Origin: Pseudomonas sp. Bout1
GTDB lineage: Bacteria; Pseudomonadota; Gammaproteobacteria; Pseudomonadales; Pseudomonadaceae
Direction of reading: 5' to 3'
DNA length: 64,000 nucleotides
Assembly (NCBI RefSeq): GCF_034314165.1
Contig: NZ_JAVIWK010000001.1
Coordinates: 1,193,001 to 1,257,000 of the forward strand
Position numbers and translations under genes: made by a program. The notes under the pieces are model-generated. The model saw only the letters and a list, made by a program, of their open reading frames with translations, made no database searches and had not been told where the DNA came from. Shown here piece after piece: positions 49,838 through 59,072 of the stretch. How positions within the stretch are numbered: position 1 is the first letter of the stretch; the number at the start of each line of letters is the position of its first letter.

Positions 49838-51048
49838 TACCAGATCAGTACCTTGGCCACACGGTTGTCCTCGGTTTCGAGGATTTCCAAGCGGTAGCGG
49901 CCGATTTTCAGGCATACGGCGCAGTCCGGGATGGTCTCCAGCGCTTCGGTCACCAGGCCGTTGAGGGTCTTGGGGCCGTCGCTGGGCAGGTGCCAGCCGA
50001 GGGTTTTGTTCAAGTCACGAATCGAGGCGGCGCCGTCGATCACGTAGCGGCCATCCGGTTGCGGCTGGATGTGCGGGTTGTCGAGGTGGTGCTCGCTTTC
50101 GAACTCACCGACGATTTCTTCAAGAATGTCTTCCAGGGTCACGATGCCCAGCACTTCTCCGTATTCGTCCACCACCATGCCCAGGCGGCGTTGTTGTTTG
50201 TGGAAGTTCAGCAATTGCAGTTGCAGCGGCGTGCTTTCCGGGACGAAGTAGGGCTCGTGGCAGGCTTCCAGCAGCGCTTCCTTGGTCAGGCTGGCGTTGG
50301 GCAGCAGGTGGCGGACCTGCCGAGTGTTGAGCACCGCTTCGACCTGGTTGATATCGCTGTGGAACACCGGCAACCGGGTGCGCGTGGAAACCCGCAGTTG
50401 CTCGATGATTTCTTCTATCGAGTCATCCAGGTTGATGCCGTCCACTTCGCTGCGGGGCACCAGGATGTCATTCACGGTGATGTTGTCCAGCGCGTGAATG
50501 CCCGGCATGCCCGGGGCGCGGGAGTTGGGCGTTTCGGCTTGCGGTTCGTCGTCGTGGTCCGGCTGCGGCTCGTCGCTGTGCTTGACCAGGCCGGGCTTGC
50601 GGGCGAACGGGCGCAACAGCAACAGGCTGACGCCGTTGAGCAACCAGGCCAGCGGGTAAAGGATTTTCAGCGGCACGTTCAGCAGCGTATTGCCGAAGCC
50701 GAGGATGGTTTGCGGGTGGCGAGTGGCCAGGATTCGCGGCAGGTAATCGGCCAGCACCAGCAGGGTTGCGCTGGAGATCACCCAGCCGAGCCACGGGCCG
50801 TTTTCCGCCCAGGCGTAGATCGCCAGCAGGGTGCAGAGAATCACCACCACCGAACGGCACAGGGTGTTGCACAGGATCAGGCTGTTGCGCGGGAAGTTCA
50901 GGCGGGTGGCGGCTTTGTCACCCTGGCGGGTGCCGGGGCGCAGTGCCAGCAAATGTTGCTGGGCGGCTTCGATGGCGGTAAACAGCGCCGACCATAAAAC
51001 CAGCAAGGCTACTACCGCAAGCATCGGCCCCAAGGGCAAGTTGTCCAT
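49831..51048 (-). CDS. CorC/HlyC-family membrane protein (DUF21-CBS-CorC_C)
   Basis: The protein has 405 residues. N-terminal DUF21 with four membrane segments to about residue 150, an acidic linker (DEPQPDHDDEPQAETP), a CBS pair (LVPRSEVDGINLDDSIEE..., MVVDEYGEVLGIVTLEDILEEIVGE) and a C-terminal CorC_HlyC domain. The family includes magnesium/cobalt exporters (MpfA, CorC, YfjD). The stop lies in the REPIN at 49735-49837, so the last codons may have been changed by that insertion. It is 12 bases downstream of the CcsA-like gene, in operon. Confidence 0.9.
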   Translation of the reverse strand: MDNLPLGPMLAVVALLVLWSALFTAIEAAQQHLLALRPGTRQGDKAATRLNFPRNSLILCNTLCRSVVVILCTLLAIYAWAENGPWLGWVISSATLLVLADYLPRILATRHPQTILGFGNTLLNVPLKILYPLAWLLNGVSLLLLRPFARKPGLVKHSDEPQPDHDDEPQAETPNSRAPGMPGIHALDNITVNDILVPRSEVDGINLDDSIEEIIEQLRVSTRTRLPVFHSDINQVEAVLNTRQVRHLLPNASLTKEALLEACHEPYFVPESTPLQLQLLNFHKQQRRLGMVVDEYGEVLGIVTLEDILEEIVGEFESEHHLDNPHIQPQPDGRYVIDGAASIRDLNKTLGWHLPSDGPKTLNGLVTEALETIPDCAVCLKIGRYRLEILETEDNRVAKVLIWYL

Positions 51049-51060
51049 GTTGGCTGCCCG

Positions 51061-51873
51061 TCAGATATGCAGGATGTATTCGCGAACCAGCTTGCTGCCG
51101 AAATAGGCCAGCATCAGCAGGCAAAAACCGGCCAGGGTCCAGCGGATCGCCTTGTGCCCGCGCCAGCCAAGGTGGTTGCGGCCCCACAGCAATACACTGA
51201 ACACCACCCAGGCCAGGCACGCCAGCAGGGTTTTGTGCACCAGGTGCTGGGCGAACAGGTTCTCGACGAACAGCCAGCCAGAGATCAGCGACAGCGACAA
51301 CAGCGTCCAGCCGGCCCAGAGGAAGCCGAACAGCAGGCTTTCCATGGTTTGCAGCGGCGGGAAGTTCTTGATCAGCCCGGACGGGTGCTTGTGCTTGAGC
51401 TGGTGGTCTTGCAACAGCAGCAGCAAAGCCTGGAACACCGCGATGGTGAACATGCCGTAGGCGAGGATCGACAACAGGATGTGCGCGAGGATGCCCGGCT
51501 CTTCATCAATGACCTGCACGGTGCCGGTCGGGGTGAATTGCGCCAGCAGCACCGTCAGCACCCCGAGCGGGAACAACAGCACCAGCAGGTTCTCCACCGG
51601 GATCCGGTAGCAGGCCATCAGCGTCAGCGCGATCACCGCGGCGGCAATCAGGCTGGCGGCACTGAAAAAATCCAGGCCCAGGCCGACCGGCGTCATCAAG
51701 TGCGTGAACAGGCTGGCCGCGTGGGCCAGCAGGGCGAGGACGCCAAGGCCTACCAACAGGCGTTTGTCGGCCTTGGCGCCTTGGGCCAGACGAGTGCCCT
51801 GATAGAGGGTCGCAGCGGCATACAAGATGGCGGCGGCGAGGCTGGGTAGCAAACTGGGTGACAAAGGGAGCAT
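51061..51873 (-). CDS. CcsA/CcmF-like cytochrome c assembly-type membrane protein (YpjD)
   Basis: The protein has 270 residues and eight hydrophobic segments. VIDEEPGILAHILLSILAYGMFTIA and HLVHKTLLACLAWVVFSVLLWGRNHLGWRGHKAI carry the conserved histidines of the cytochrome c assembly (CcsA) family, but the periplasmic WWD heme-handling signature is not evident. E. coli YpjD occupies the same place beside ffh. Exact role unknown. Divergent from ffh. Confidence 0.88.
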   Translation of the reverse strand: MLPLSPSLLPSLAAAILYAAATLYQGTRLAQGAKADKRLLVGLGVLALLAHAASLFTHLMTPVGLGLDFFSAASLIAAAVIALTLMACYRIPVENLLVLLFPLGVLTVLLAQFTPTGTVQVIDEEPGILAHILLSILAYGMFTIAVFQALLLLLQDHQLKHKHPSGLIKNFPPLQTMESLLFGFLWAGWTLLSLSLISGWLFVENLFAQHLVHKTLLACLAWVVFSVLLWGRNHLGWRGHKAIRWTLAGFCLLMLAYFGSKLVREYILHI

Positions 51874-52107
51874 AAATCCTGTTAAGCAGGCCCGAAAGGC
51901 GCTGAGTTTGGCATACCCCTGCGTAACACGAAAGACTCTCAGGCCAGACAGCGGGTGTGCATGGCGGCAGTCTTCGCTATAATCCGCGACCTGCCCACGC
52001 CGCAGGCTCGCCGAGCGCTGTTTTTAATAGCGATTTACCACAGCCTGGGCCGCCATTACCTCGGTCTACCAACGCATTTCGATGAATAGGGCCTGAAAGG
52101 ATCGCGC

Positions 52108-53484
52108 ATGTTTGAAAATCTGACTGACCGTCTCTCGCAGACGCTGCGCCATGTCACCGGCAAGGCCAAGCTGACCGAGGACAATATTAAAGACACCCTG
52201 CGTGAAGTGCGCATGGCGTTGCTGGAAGCCGACGTCGCCTTGCCGGTGGTGAAAGACTTCGTCAACTCGGTCAAAGAGCGCGCGGTGGGCACCGAAGTGT
52301 CCCGCAGCCTGACCCCGGGCCAGGCGTTTGTGAAGATCGTCCAGGCCGAACTCGAAAGCCTGATGGGCGCGGCCAACGAAGATTTGAACCTCAGCGCCGT
52401 GCCGCCAGCCGTTGTGCTGATGGCCGGCCTGCAAGGTGCGGGCAAGACCACCACCGCCGGCAAGCTGGCGCGCTTCCTTAAAGAGCGCAAGAAGAAGTCG
52501 GTGATGGTGGTGTCTGCGGACGTTTACCGTCCTGCGGCGATTAAGCAGCTGGAAATGCTCGCGGGCGAAGTAGGCGTAACCTTCTTCCCGTCCGACCTGA
52601 GCCAGAAGCCGGTCGATATTGCCCAGGCGGCTATTAAAGAAGCCAAGCTGAAATTCATCGACGTGGTTATCGTCGATACCGCCGGTCGCCTGCACATCGA
52701 TGAAGAGATGATGGGCGAGATCAAGGCGCTGCATGCCGCGATCAACCCGGTAGAAACCCTGTTTGTGGTCGACGCCATGACCGGCCAGGATGCGGCCAAC
52801 ACCGCCAAGGCCTTTGGCGATGCGCTGCCGTTGACCGGTGTGATCCTGACCAAGGTCGACGGCGACGCCCGTGGCGGTGCAGCACTGTCCGTTCGTGCGA
52901 TTACCGGCAAGCCGATCAAGTTCATCGGTATGGGCGAGAAGAGCGACGCGCTCGAGCCGTTCCACCCCGAGCGGATCGCCTCGCGTATCCTTGGCATGGG
53001 CGACGTGCTCAGCCTGATCGAGCAAGCTGAAGCGACCCTCGACAAGGACAAAGCCGAGAAGCTGGCTAAAAAGTTGAAGAAGGGCAAGGGCTTCGACCTC
53101 GAAGACTTCCGTGACCAGCTGCAACAGATGAAGAACATGGGCGGCCTTGGCGGCCTGATGGACAAGCTGCCGAACATGGGCGGTGTGAACCTGGCGCAAA
53201 TGGGCAATGCCCAGGGTGCGGCGGAGAAGCAGTTCAAGCAGATGGAAGCCATCATCAATTCCATGACCCCGGCCGAGCGCCGCGACCCTGAGCTGATCAG
53301 TGGTTCGCGCAAACGTCGGATCGCCATGGGTTCCGGCACCCAGGTGCAGGACATCGGTCGCTTGATCAAGCAGCACAAGCAGATGCAGAAGATGATGAAG
53401 AAGTTCTCCGCAAAAGGCGGAATGGCCAAGATGATGCGCGGCATGGGCGGTATGTTGCCCGGCGGCGGCATGCCGAAAATGTAA
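52108..53484 (+). CDS. ffh: Signal recognition particle protein Ffh
   Basis: SRP GTPase that targets membrane proteins to the translocon with 4.5S RNA. The 458-residue protein has an N-terminal four-helix bundle, a G domain with GLQGAGKTTTAGKLA, DTAGRLHIDEEMM, TKVDGDARGG, and a methionine-rich C-terminal M domain (repeated MGG/MRGMGGMLPGGGMPKM) that binds RNA and signal peptides. A TATAAT at 51978-51983 upstream is a possible -10. Confidence 0.97.
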   Translation: MFENLTDRLSQTLRHVTGKAKLTEDNIKDTLREVRMALLEADVALPVVKDFVNSVKERAVGTEVSRSLTPGQAFVKIVQAELESLMGAANEDLNLSAVPPAVVLMAGLQGAGKTTTAGKLARFLKERKKKSVMVVSADVYRPAAIKQLEMLAGEVGVTFFPSDLSQKPVDIAQAAIKEAKLKFIDVVIVDTAGRLHIDEEMMGEIKALHAAINPVETLFVVDAMTGQDAANTAKAFGDALPLTGVILTKVDGDARGGAALSVRAITGKPIKFIGMGEKSDALEPFHPERIASRILGMGDVLSLIEQAEATLDKDKAEKLAKKLKKGKGFDLEDFRDQLQQMKNMGGLGGLMDKLPNMGGVNLAQMGNAQGAAEKQFKQMEAIINSMTPAERRDPELISGSRKRRIAMGSGTQVQDIGRLIKQHKQMQKMMKKFSAKGGMAKMMRGMGGMLPGGGMPKM

Positions 53485-53491
53485 AGAATTC

Positions 53492-53513
53492 GAGCAAAAG
53501 TTCGCTTTTGCTC
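53492..53513 (+). terminator. TTCG-capped hairpin after ffh
   Basis: GAGCAAAAG/CTTTTGCTC closes on a TTCG tetraloop, 7 bases past the ffh stop. There is no T run after it, so it may stabilise the 3' end or end transcription weakly. Confidence 0.55.
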
Positions 53514-53634
53514 CGACCCGCAGGGATGCGGGATCTCCAGCAAACCCGCACTTGGCGGGAGCTGACTGGCCGTTTTAACCGACGGCTCTATAGCAGATCT
53601 GAATGGCACGCTGATAGGCGCCAGAAAAAGACAT

Positions 53635-53662
53635 TTGCAAAAGTCCGGATATTCCTTAGAAT
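53635..53662 (+). promoter_or_regulatory. rpsP: Promoter of the rpsP operon
   Basis: TTGCAA at 53635-53640, 16 bases, TAGAAT at 53657-53662, 72 bases before rpsP. Confidence 0.75.
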
Positions 53663-53734
53663 ATGCGGCCTTTCGGGCACCTATGCCCGCTGTGCATTTA
53701 GATTTGCAGCACCGACTACAGGAACGATGTTCAC

Positions 53735-53986
53735 ATGCTAACAATCCGTCTTGCCCTTGGCGGCTCCAAAAAGCGCCCGTTTTACCACTTGACCGTAACC
53801 GACAGCCGCAACCCGCGCGACGGTTCGCACAAGGAACAGGTTGGTTTCTTCAACCCTGTTGCTCGTGGTCAAGAAGTTCGTCTGTCCGTGAACCAAGAGC
53901 GCGTAGCCTACTGGCTGAGCGTTGGTGCACAACCTTCTGAGCGCGTTGCTCAGTTGTTGAAGGATGCATCTAAGGCTGCGGCCTGA
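53735..53986 (+). CDS. rpsP: 30S ribosomal protein S16
   Basis: The protein has 83 residues, [21 protein letters not shown] at the start and the family's [18 protein letters not shown] segment. Structural protein of the small subunit. First gene of rpsP-rimM-trmD-rplS, 5 bases before rimM. Confidence 0.98.
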   Translation: MLTIRLALGGSKKRPFYHLTVTDSRNPRDGSHKEQVGFFNPVARGQEVRLSVNQERVAYWLSVGAQPSERVAQLLKDASKAAA

Positions 53987-53991
53987 GCAAT

Positions 53992-54528
53992 ATGAACGCG
54001 ACGCCAGCGGTTGCTGATGATTTGATCGTTATCGGCAAGATTTATTCTGTTCATGGCGTTCGCGGCGAAGTGAAGGTGTATTCCTTTACTGATCCGACTG
54101 AAAACCTGTTGCAGTACAAGACCTGGACGCTCAAGCGCGAAGGTAGTGTGAAACAGGTAGAGCTGGTCAGTGGACGCGGGAGCGACAAGTTCCTGGTCGC
54201 AAAGCTCAAGGGTCTTGATGATCGTGAAGAAGCTCGTCTTCTGGCCGGTTATGAGATCTGCGTGCCGCGCAACCTGTTCCCTGAATTGACCGACGGCGAG
54301 TACTACTGGTACCAGCTGGAAGGTCTGAAGGTTATTGATCAACTCGGGCAATTGTTCGGGAAAATCGATCATCTTCTGGAAACCGGCGCCAATGATGTAA
54401 TGGTGGTCAAGCCTTGCGCTGGCAGCCTGGATGATCGCGAACGCCTGTTGCCCTATACCGAGCAATGCGTGTTGGCCGTCGACCTGGCAGCGGGCGAGAT
54501 GAAGGTGGAATGGGACGCGGACTTCTAA
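53992..54528 (+). CDS. rimM: 16S rRNA processing protein RimM
   Basis: The protein has 178 residues with the RimM N-terminal domain ([23 protein letters not shown]) and PRC-barrel C-terminal half ([12 protein letters not shown]...), ending in the usual acidic VEWDADF. It binds S19 and assists 30S head assembly. trmD begins 2 bases after the stop. Confidence 0.97.
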   Translation: MNATPAVADDLIVIGKIYSVHGVRGEVKVYSFTDPTENLLQYKTWTLKREGSVKQVELVSGRGSDKFLVAKLKGLDDREEARLLAGYEICVPRNLFPELTDGEYYWYQLEGLKVIDQLGQLFGKIDHLLETGANDVMVVKPCAGSLDDRERLLPYTEQCVLAVDLAAGEMKVEWDADF

Positions 54529-54530
54529 AC

Positions 54531-55283
54531 GTGGCTAATTTGCGCGTAGAAGTGATCAGTTTGTTTCCCGAGATGTTCTCCGCCATCAGCGAGTACGGCA
54601 TCACCAGTCGGGCGGTGAAACAGGGGCTCTTGCAGCTGACCTGTTGGAACCCGCGAGACTACACGACGGATCGACATCACACTGTGGACGATCGCCCATT
54701 TGGCGGTGGCCCGGGCATGGTGATGAAGATCAAGCCCCTGGAAGACGCGTTGGTTCAGGCCAAGGCAGCTGCCGGGGAGAAGGCGAAGGTAATTTACCTG
54801 TCCCCTCAAGGCCGTCAGCTGAATCAGTCGGCGGTGCGCGAGTTGGCGAATCAGGCAAGCTTAATCCTGATTGCCGGTCGCTATGAAGGCATTGACGAGC
54901 GTTTTATTGACGCTCATGTCGATGAAGAGTGGTCGATTGGGGACTATGTCCTGTCTGGCGGCGAGCTGCCGGCGATGGTCCTGATAGATGCGGTTACACG
55001 ACTGCTGCCTGGAGCTTTAGGGCATGCGGACTCCGCGGAGGAAGATTCCTTCACGGATGGTTTGCTGGATTGCCCGCACTACACCCGACCGGAGGTGTAT
55101 GCGGATCAGCGTGTTCCCGACGTATTGCTAAGTGGCAATCACGCACACATCCGGCGTTGGCGTTTACAGCAGTCCCTCGGGCGGACCTATGAACGACGCG
55201 CCGATCTTCTGGAAAGCCGCTCGCTTTCTGGAGAAGAGAAGAAGCTGCTCGAGGAATACATCCTCGCGCGGGACGATAGTTAA
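54531..55283 (+). CDS. trmD: tRNA (guanine37-N1)-methyltransferase
   Basis: Makes m1G37 in tRNA, preventing +1 frameshifts. SPOUT enzyme of 250 residues: [14 protein letters not shown] start, [14 protein letters not shown], and the knot [11 protein letters not shown] / [16 protein letters not shown]. The start is GTG at 54531, just after the rimM stop; the longer frame into rimM is not likely. Confidence 0.97.
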   Translation: MANLRVEVISLFPEMFSAISEYGITSRAVKQGLLQLTCWNPRDYTTDRHHTVDDRPFGGGPGMVMKIKPLEDALVQAKAAAGEKAKVIYLSPQGRQLNQSAVRELANQASLILIAGRYEGIDERFIDAHVDEEWSIGDYVLSGGELPAMVLIDAVTRLLPGALGHADSAEEDSFTDGLLDCPHYTRPEVYADQRVPDVLLSGNHAHIRRWRLQQSLGRTYERRADLLESRSLSGEEKKLLEEYILARDDS

Positions 55284-55328
55284 CAACGTATCGATGGTAG
55301 GTCCGATGACTTACCTTAGGAGCACAGC

Positions 55329-55679
55329 ATGACTAACAAAATCATCCTTGCACTCGAAGCAGAGCAGATGACCAAAGAGATCCCTACCTTTGCCCCGGGC
55401 GACACTATTGTCGTTCAGGTGAAAGTGAAGGAAGGCGACCGTTCGCGTCTGCAAGCGTTCGAAGGCGTGGTAATTGCCAAGCGTAACCGTGGTGTGAACA
55501 GTGCTTTCACTGTTCGTAAAATCTCCAACGGTGTTGGCGTAGAGCGTACTTTCCAGACCTACAGCCCGCAAATCGACAGCATGGCCGTTAAACGTCGCGG
55601 TGACGTACGTAAAGCCAAGCTGTACTACCTGCGTGACCTGTCCGGTAAAGCAGCTCGCATCAAGGAAAAACTGGCTTAA
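55329..55679 (+). CDS. rplS: 50S ribosomal protein L19
   Basis: The protein has 116 residues: [43 protein letters not shown], and the C-terminal [21 protein letters not shown]. Located at the 30S-50S interface. Last gene of the operon; AGGAGC precedes the ATG and a strong terminator follows. Confidence 0.98.
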
Positions 55680-55698
55680 GTCCAGCTTCCCGATGCAG

Positions 55699-55728
55699 AA
55701 AAAAGCAGCCTACGGGCTGCTTTTTTGT
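55699..55728 (+). terminator. Intrinsic terminator of rpsP-rplS operon
   Basis: AAAAAAGCAGCC/GGGCTGCTTTTTT with short loop, 20 bases past rplS; symmetrical A/T flanks. Confidence 0.95.
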
Positions 55729-55790
55729 GCCCGCGATTTGAGCGGTCGCGATAGGATCTATCGACATTACCTTTTCCTGCTTGAGCCCCC

Positions 55791-56687
55791 ATGCCTGCCA
55801 TTGACCACCCACAGATAGACCGCTTCCTCGATGCCCTCTGGTTGGAAAAAGGCCTGTCCGACAACACCCGCCAGGCCTACCGCAGCGACCTGGCGTTGTT
55901 CAATGGCTGGCTGCAGGAGAAAAACCTCGAGCTGCTCAACGCCGGTCGCGAGCTGATCCTCGACCACCTGTCCTGGCGCCTGGAGCAAAACTACAAACCC
56001 CGCTCCACTGCGCGTTTTCTCTCGGGCGTACGTGGCTTCTATCGCTACCTGCTGCGGGAAAAGCTGATCGCTATCGACCCAACCCTGCAAATTGATATGC
56101 CGCAGTTGGGCCGGCCATTGCCCAAATCCCTGTCGGAAGCCGACGTCGAAGCCTTGCTGGCCGCGCCCGACTTGAGCGAAGCCATCGGCCAGCGCGACCG
56201 CGCCATGCTCGAAGTGCTTTATGCCTGCGGTCTGCGTGTCACCGAACTGATCAGCCTGACCCTGGAACAGGTCAACCTGCGCCAGGGTGTATTGCGCGTG
56301 ATGGGCAAGGGCAGCAAGGAGCGCCTGGTACCGATGGGCGAAGAGGCGATCGTTTGGATCGAACGCTATATGCGCGACGCCCGCAGCGAGTTGCTCAACG
56401 GTCGCCCCAGTGATGTGCTGTTCCCCAGCCAGCGCGGTGAGCAAATGACTCGCCAGACCTTCTGGCATCGCATCAAGCACCAGGCCAAGGTCGCGGGCAT
56501 CGGCAAGTCGCTGTCGCCCCACACGTTGCGCCATGCCTTCGCCACCCATTTGCTCAACCACGGCGCAGATTTGCGTGTGGTTCAAATGCTCTTGGGCCAC
56601 AGCGACTTATCCACCACCCAGATCTACACCCACGTGGCGCGGGCACGTTTGCAGGACATGCACGCCAAGCACCACCCCCGGGGATGA
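55791..56687 (+). CDS. xerD: Site-specific tyrosine recombinase XerD
   Basis: Resolves chromosome dimers at dif with XerC. The protein has 298 residues: N-terminal SAM-like domain and C-terminal catalytic domain with the Arg in YACGLRVTEL, HTLRHAFATHLLNHGADLRVVQ (His-x-x-Arg) and LGHSDLSTTQIYTHV with the nucleophilic Tyr. Context xerD-dsbC-hom-thrC is the normal Pseudomonas order, so it is the housekeeping recombinase rather than an island integrase. Confidence 0.97.
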   Translation: MPAIDHPQIDRFLDALWLEKGLSDNTRQAYRSDLALFNGWLQEKNLELLNAGRELILDHLSWRLEQNYKPRSTARFLSGVRGFYRYLLREKLIAIDPTLQIDMPQLGRPLPKSLSEADVEALLAAPDLSEAIGQRDRAMLEVLYACGLRVTELISLTLEQVNLRQGVLRVMGKGSKERLVPMGEEAIVWIERYMRDARSELLNGRPSDVLFPSQRGEQMTRQTFWHRIKHQAKVAGIGKSLSPHTLRHAFATHLLNHGADLRVVQMLLGHSDLSTTQIYTHVARARLQDMHAKHHPRG

Positions 56688-56841
56688 AAATCACGCCGCA
56701 AAAGGCCCAATTTCCCCGCGACTGGCTGCCCTGCGGCCCAACTGTGGTAGGCTTTGCCGGTTCGCAAAGGGGACGGCCCCAACCCGTGTTTGAAGATCGG
56801 TGTTCCTGCTCCCGTCCCTGCATCTGCCTTCAGGAGTTCCC

Positions 56842-57573
56842 ATGCGCTTGACCCAGATTTTTGCCATCGCAGCCATTGCGTTGGTCTCAACCTTTGCCGT
56901 CGCCGACGACGCCGCCGAGAAGACAATCCGCAAGAGCCTGGAAGCCCTCCAGCTCGACACCCCGATTGAAAGCATCAGCGTCAGCCCGATGGCCGGCCTG
57001 TATGAAGTCAAGCTCAAGGGCAGCCGCGTGCTGTACGCCAGCGCCGATGGCCAGTACATCGTCCAGGGCTACCTGTTCCAGTTGAAAGACGGCAAGCCGG
57101 TGAACCTCACCGAGAAAGCCGAACGACTGGGCGTATCCAAGCTGATCAATGGCATTCCGGTTGCAGAAACCGTGGTGTACCCGGCCATCGGCGAAACCAA
57201 GACCCACATCACCGTGTTCACCGACACCACCTGCCCGTACTGCCACAAGCTGCACGCCGAAGTGCCTGAGCTGAACAAGCTCGGCGTTGAAGTGCGCTAC
57301 GTGGCGTTCCCGCGCCAGGGCCTGGGTTCACCGGGTGACGAGCAGTTGCAAGCCGTCTGGTGTTCGGCCGACAAGAAAGCCGCCATGGACAAGATGGTTG
57401 ATGGCAAGGAAATCAAGGCCGCCAAGTGCGCGAACCCGGTTTCCAAGCAGTTCGCCCTCGGCCAGTCGATTGGTGTGAACGGTACGCCGGCCATCGTTTT
57501 GGCTGACGGCCAGGTGATTCCGGGCTACCAGCCTGCGCCGCAAGTTGCCAAACTGGCGCTGAACGCAAAGTAA
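56842..57573 (+). CDS. dsbC: Periplasmic disulfide isomerase DsbC
   Basis: The protein has 243 residues with a signal peptide (MRLTQIFAIAAIALVSTFAVA). An N-terminal dimerisation domain precedes a thioredoxin fold with the active site CPYC (Cys131, Cys134) and NGTPAIVLADG cis-proline loop. It reshuffles wrong disulfides; kept reduced by DsbD. A second cysteine pair further on (VWCSAD, AKCANP) is also typical. The ATG has CAGGAGT upstream. Confidence 0.95.
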   Translation: MRLTQIFAIAAIALVSTFAVADDAAEKTIRKSLEALQLDTPIESISVSPMAGLYEVKLKGSRVLYASADGQYIVQGYLFQLKDGKPVNLTEKAERLGVSKLINGIPVAETVVYPAIGETKTHITVFTDTTCPYCHKLHAEVPELNKLGVEVRYVAFPRQGLGSPGDEQLQAVWCSADKKAAMDKMVDGKEIKAAKCANPVSKQFALGQSIGVNGTPAIVLADGQVIPGYQPAPQVAKLALNAK

Positions 57574-57635
57574 GCATTATCGTCGAGCCTTTGACGATCA
57601 TGATTCGCTGACCATTCGGCGGGTCATTAACAGAG

Positions 57636-57685
57636 AGCCGCAGTTGTGCGGCTGTTTTCACGGCCGACCTTGAGTCGGCCGTTTC
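57636..57685 (+). terminator. Tandem hairpins after dsbC
   Basis: AGCCGCA/TGCGGCT (loop GTTG) followed by GTTTTC, then ACGGCCGAC/GTCGGCCGT (loop CTTGA) followed by TTTC. The second ends 15 bases before hom and may also affect its translation. Confidence 0.7.
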
Positions 57686-57700
57686 ATGGGGAGTTCTTCA

Positions 57701-59005
57701 GTGAAACCGGTCAAAGTAGGCATCTGTGGGTTAGGGACCGTCGGTGGCGGCACCTTGAACGTACTTCAGCGTAACGCTGAAGAAATTTCCCGCCGTGCAG
57801 GGCGTGGGATTGAAGTGGCACAAATTGCCACGCGTACGCCAAAGCCTCAGTTCCAAACGACCGGTATTGCAATTACCAACGATGTCTTCGACGTCGCGAC
57901 CAACCCTGAAATCGACATCGTCATCGAACTGGTTGGCGGCTACACCGTGGCCCGTGAGCTGGTGCTCAAGGCCATCGAAAACGGCAAGCACGTGGTCACC
58001 GCCAACAAGGCGCTGATCGCCGTTCACGGTAACGAAATCTTCGCCAAGGCCCGCGAGAAGGGCGTGATCGTAGCGTTCGAAGCCGCCGTGGCCGGTGGCA
58101 TTCCGGTGATCAAGGCGATCCGTGAAGGCCTCTCGGCCAACCGCATCAACTGGGTGGCCGGCATCATCAACGGCACCGGTAACTTCATCCTCACCGAAAT
58201 GCGTGAGAAGGGCCGTACCTTCGAAGACGTGCTGGCCGAAGCCCAGGCCCTGGGTTACGCCGAAGCCGACCCGACCTTCGACGTGGAAGGCATCGACGCG
58301 GCCCACAAGCTGACCATCCTGGCGTCCATCGCCTTTGGTATCCCGCTGCAGTTCGACAAGGCCTACACCGAAGGCATCACCAAGCTGACCACCGCCGACG
58401 TGAACTACGCCGAAGCCCTGGGCTACCGCATCAAGCACCTCGGTGTGGCGCGCAGCACCCCGGCCGGCATCGAGTTGCGTGTGCACCCGACGCTGATCCC
58501 GGCCGACCGCCTGATCGCCAACGTCAATGGCGTGATGAACGCCGTGATGGTCAATGGTGACGCTGCCGGTTCGACTCTGTTCTACGGCGCTGGCGCCGGC
58601 ATGGAGCCTACGGCTTCCTCGGTGATTGCCGATCTGGTGGACGTGGTCCGCGCCATGACCAGCGACCCGGAAAACCGCGTACCGCACCTGGCCTTCCAGC
58701 CGGACTCGCTGTCGGCCCACCCGATCCTGCCGATCGAAGCCTGCGAAAGTGCCTATTACCTGCGCATCCAGGCCAAGGATCACCCGGGCGTGCTCGCTCA
58801 GGTGGCCAGCATCCTGTCGGAGCGCGGCATCAACATTGAATCGATCATGCAGAAGGAAGTCGAAGAACAAGACGGCCTGGTGCCCATGATCCTGCTGACC
58901 CACCGCGTGCTGGAGCAGCACATCAACGATGCCATCGCCGCGCTTGAAGCGTTGCAGGGCGTGGTTGGGCCGGTGGTGCGGATTCGCGTCGAACACCTGA
59001 ACTAA
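57701..59005 (+). CDS. hom: Homoserine dehydrogenase
   Basis: Reduces aspartate semialdehyde to homoserine for threonine and methionine. The protein has 434 residues: NAD-binding VKVGICGLGTVGGGT, the conserved catalytic region AAVAGGIPVIKAIREGL, GIINGTGNFILTEM, and a C-terminal ACT domain (HPGVLAQVASILSERGINIESIMQ) for threonine feedback. The start is GTG at 57701 with GGGGAG upstream. Confidence 0.97.
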   Translation: MKPVKVGICGLGTVGGGTLNVLQRNAEEISRRAGRGIEVAQIATRTPKPQFQTTGIAITNDVFDVATNPEIDIVIELVGGYTVARELVLKAIENGKHVVTANKALIAVHGNEIFAKAREKGVIVAFEAAVAGGIPVIKAIREGLSANRINWVAGIINGTGNFILTEMREKGRTFEDVLAEAQALGYAEADPTFDVEGIDAAHKLTILASIAFGIPLQFDKAYTEGITKLTTADVNYAEALGYRIKHLGVARSTPAGIELRVHPTLIPADRLIANVNGVMNAVMVNGDAAGSTLFYGAGAGMEPTASSVIADLVDVVRAMTSDPENRVPHLAFQPDSLSAHPILPIEACESAYYLRIQAKDHPGVLAQVASILSERGINIESIMQKEVEEQDGLVPMILLTHRVLEQHINDAIAALEALQGVVGPVVRIRVEHLN

Positions 59006-59015
59006 TCGTTTTGCT

Positions 59016-59046
59016 ACAAGGGCCCCACACGTTCGGCGGCCCTTGT
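59016..59046 (+). terminator. Hairpin between hom and thrC
   Basis: ACAAGGGCC/GGCCCTTGT around a 13-base loop, without a T tract. It probably limits rather than stops read-through into thrC. Confidence 0.5.
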
Positions 59047-59072
59047 TCAAGAAAGCTCTAGAGGAGCCAGTC

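Noticed and set aside
55791..56687. XerD as integrase of the island
   Set aside because: It is 35 kb away, in the conserved xerD-dsbC-hom-thrC context, so it is the housekeeping recombinase.
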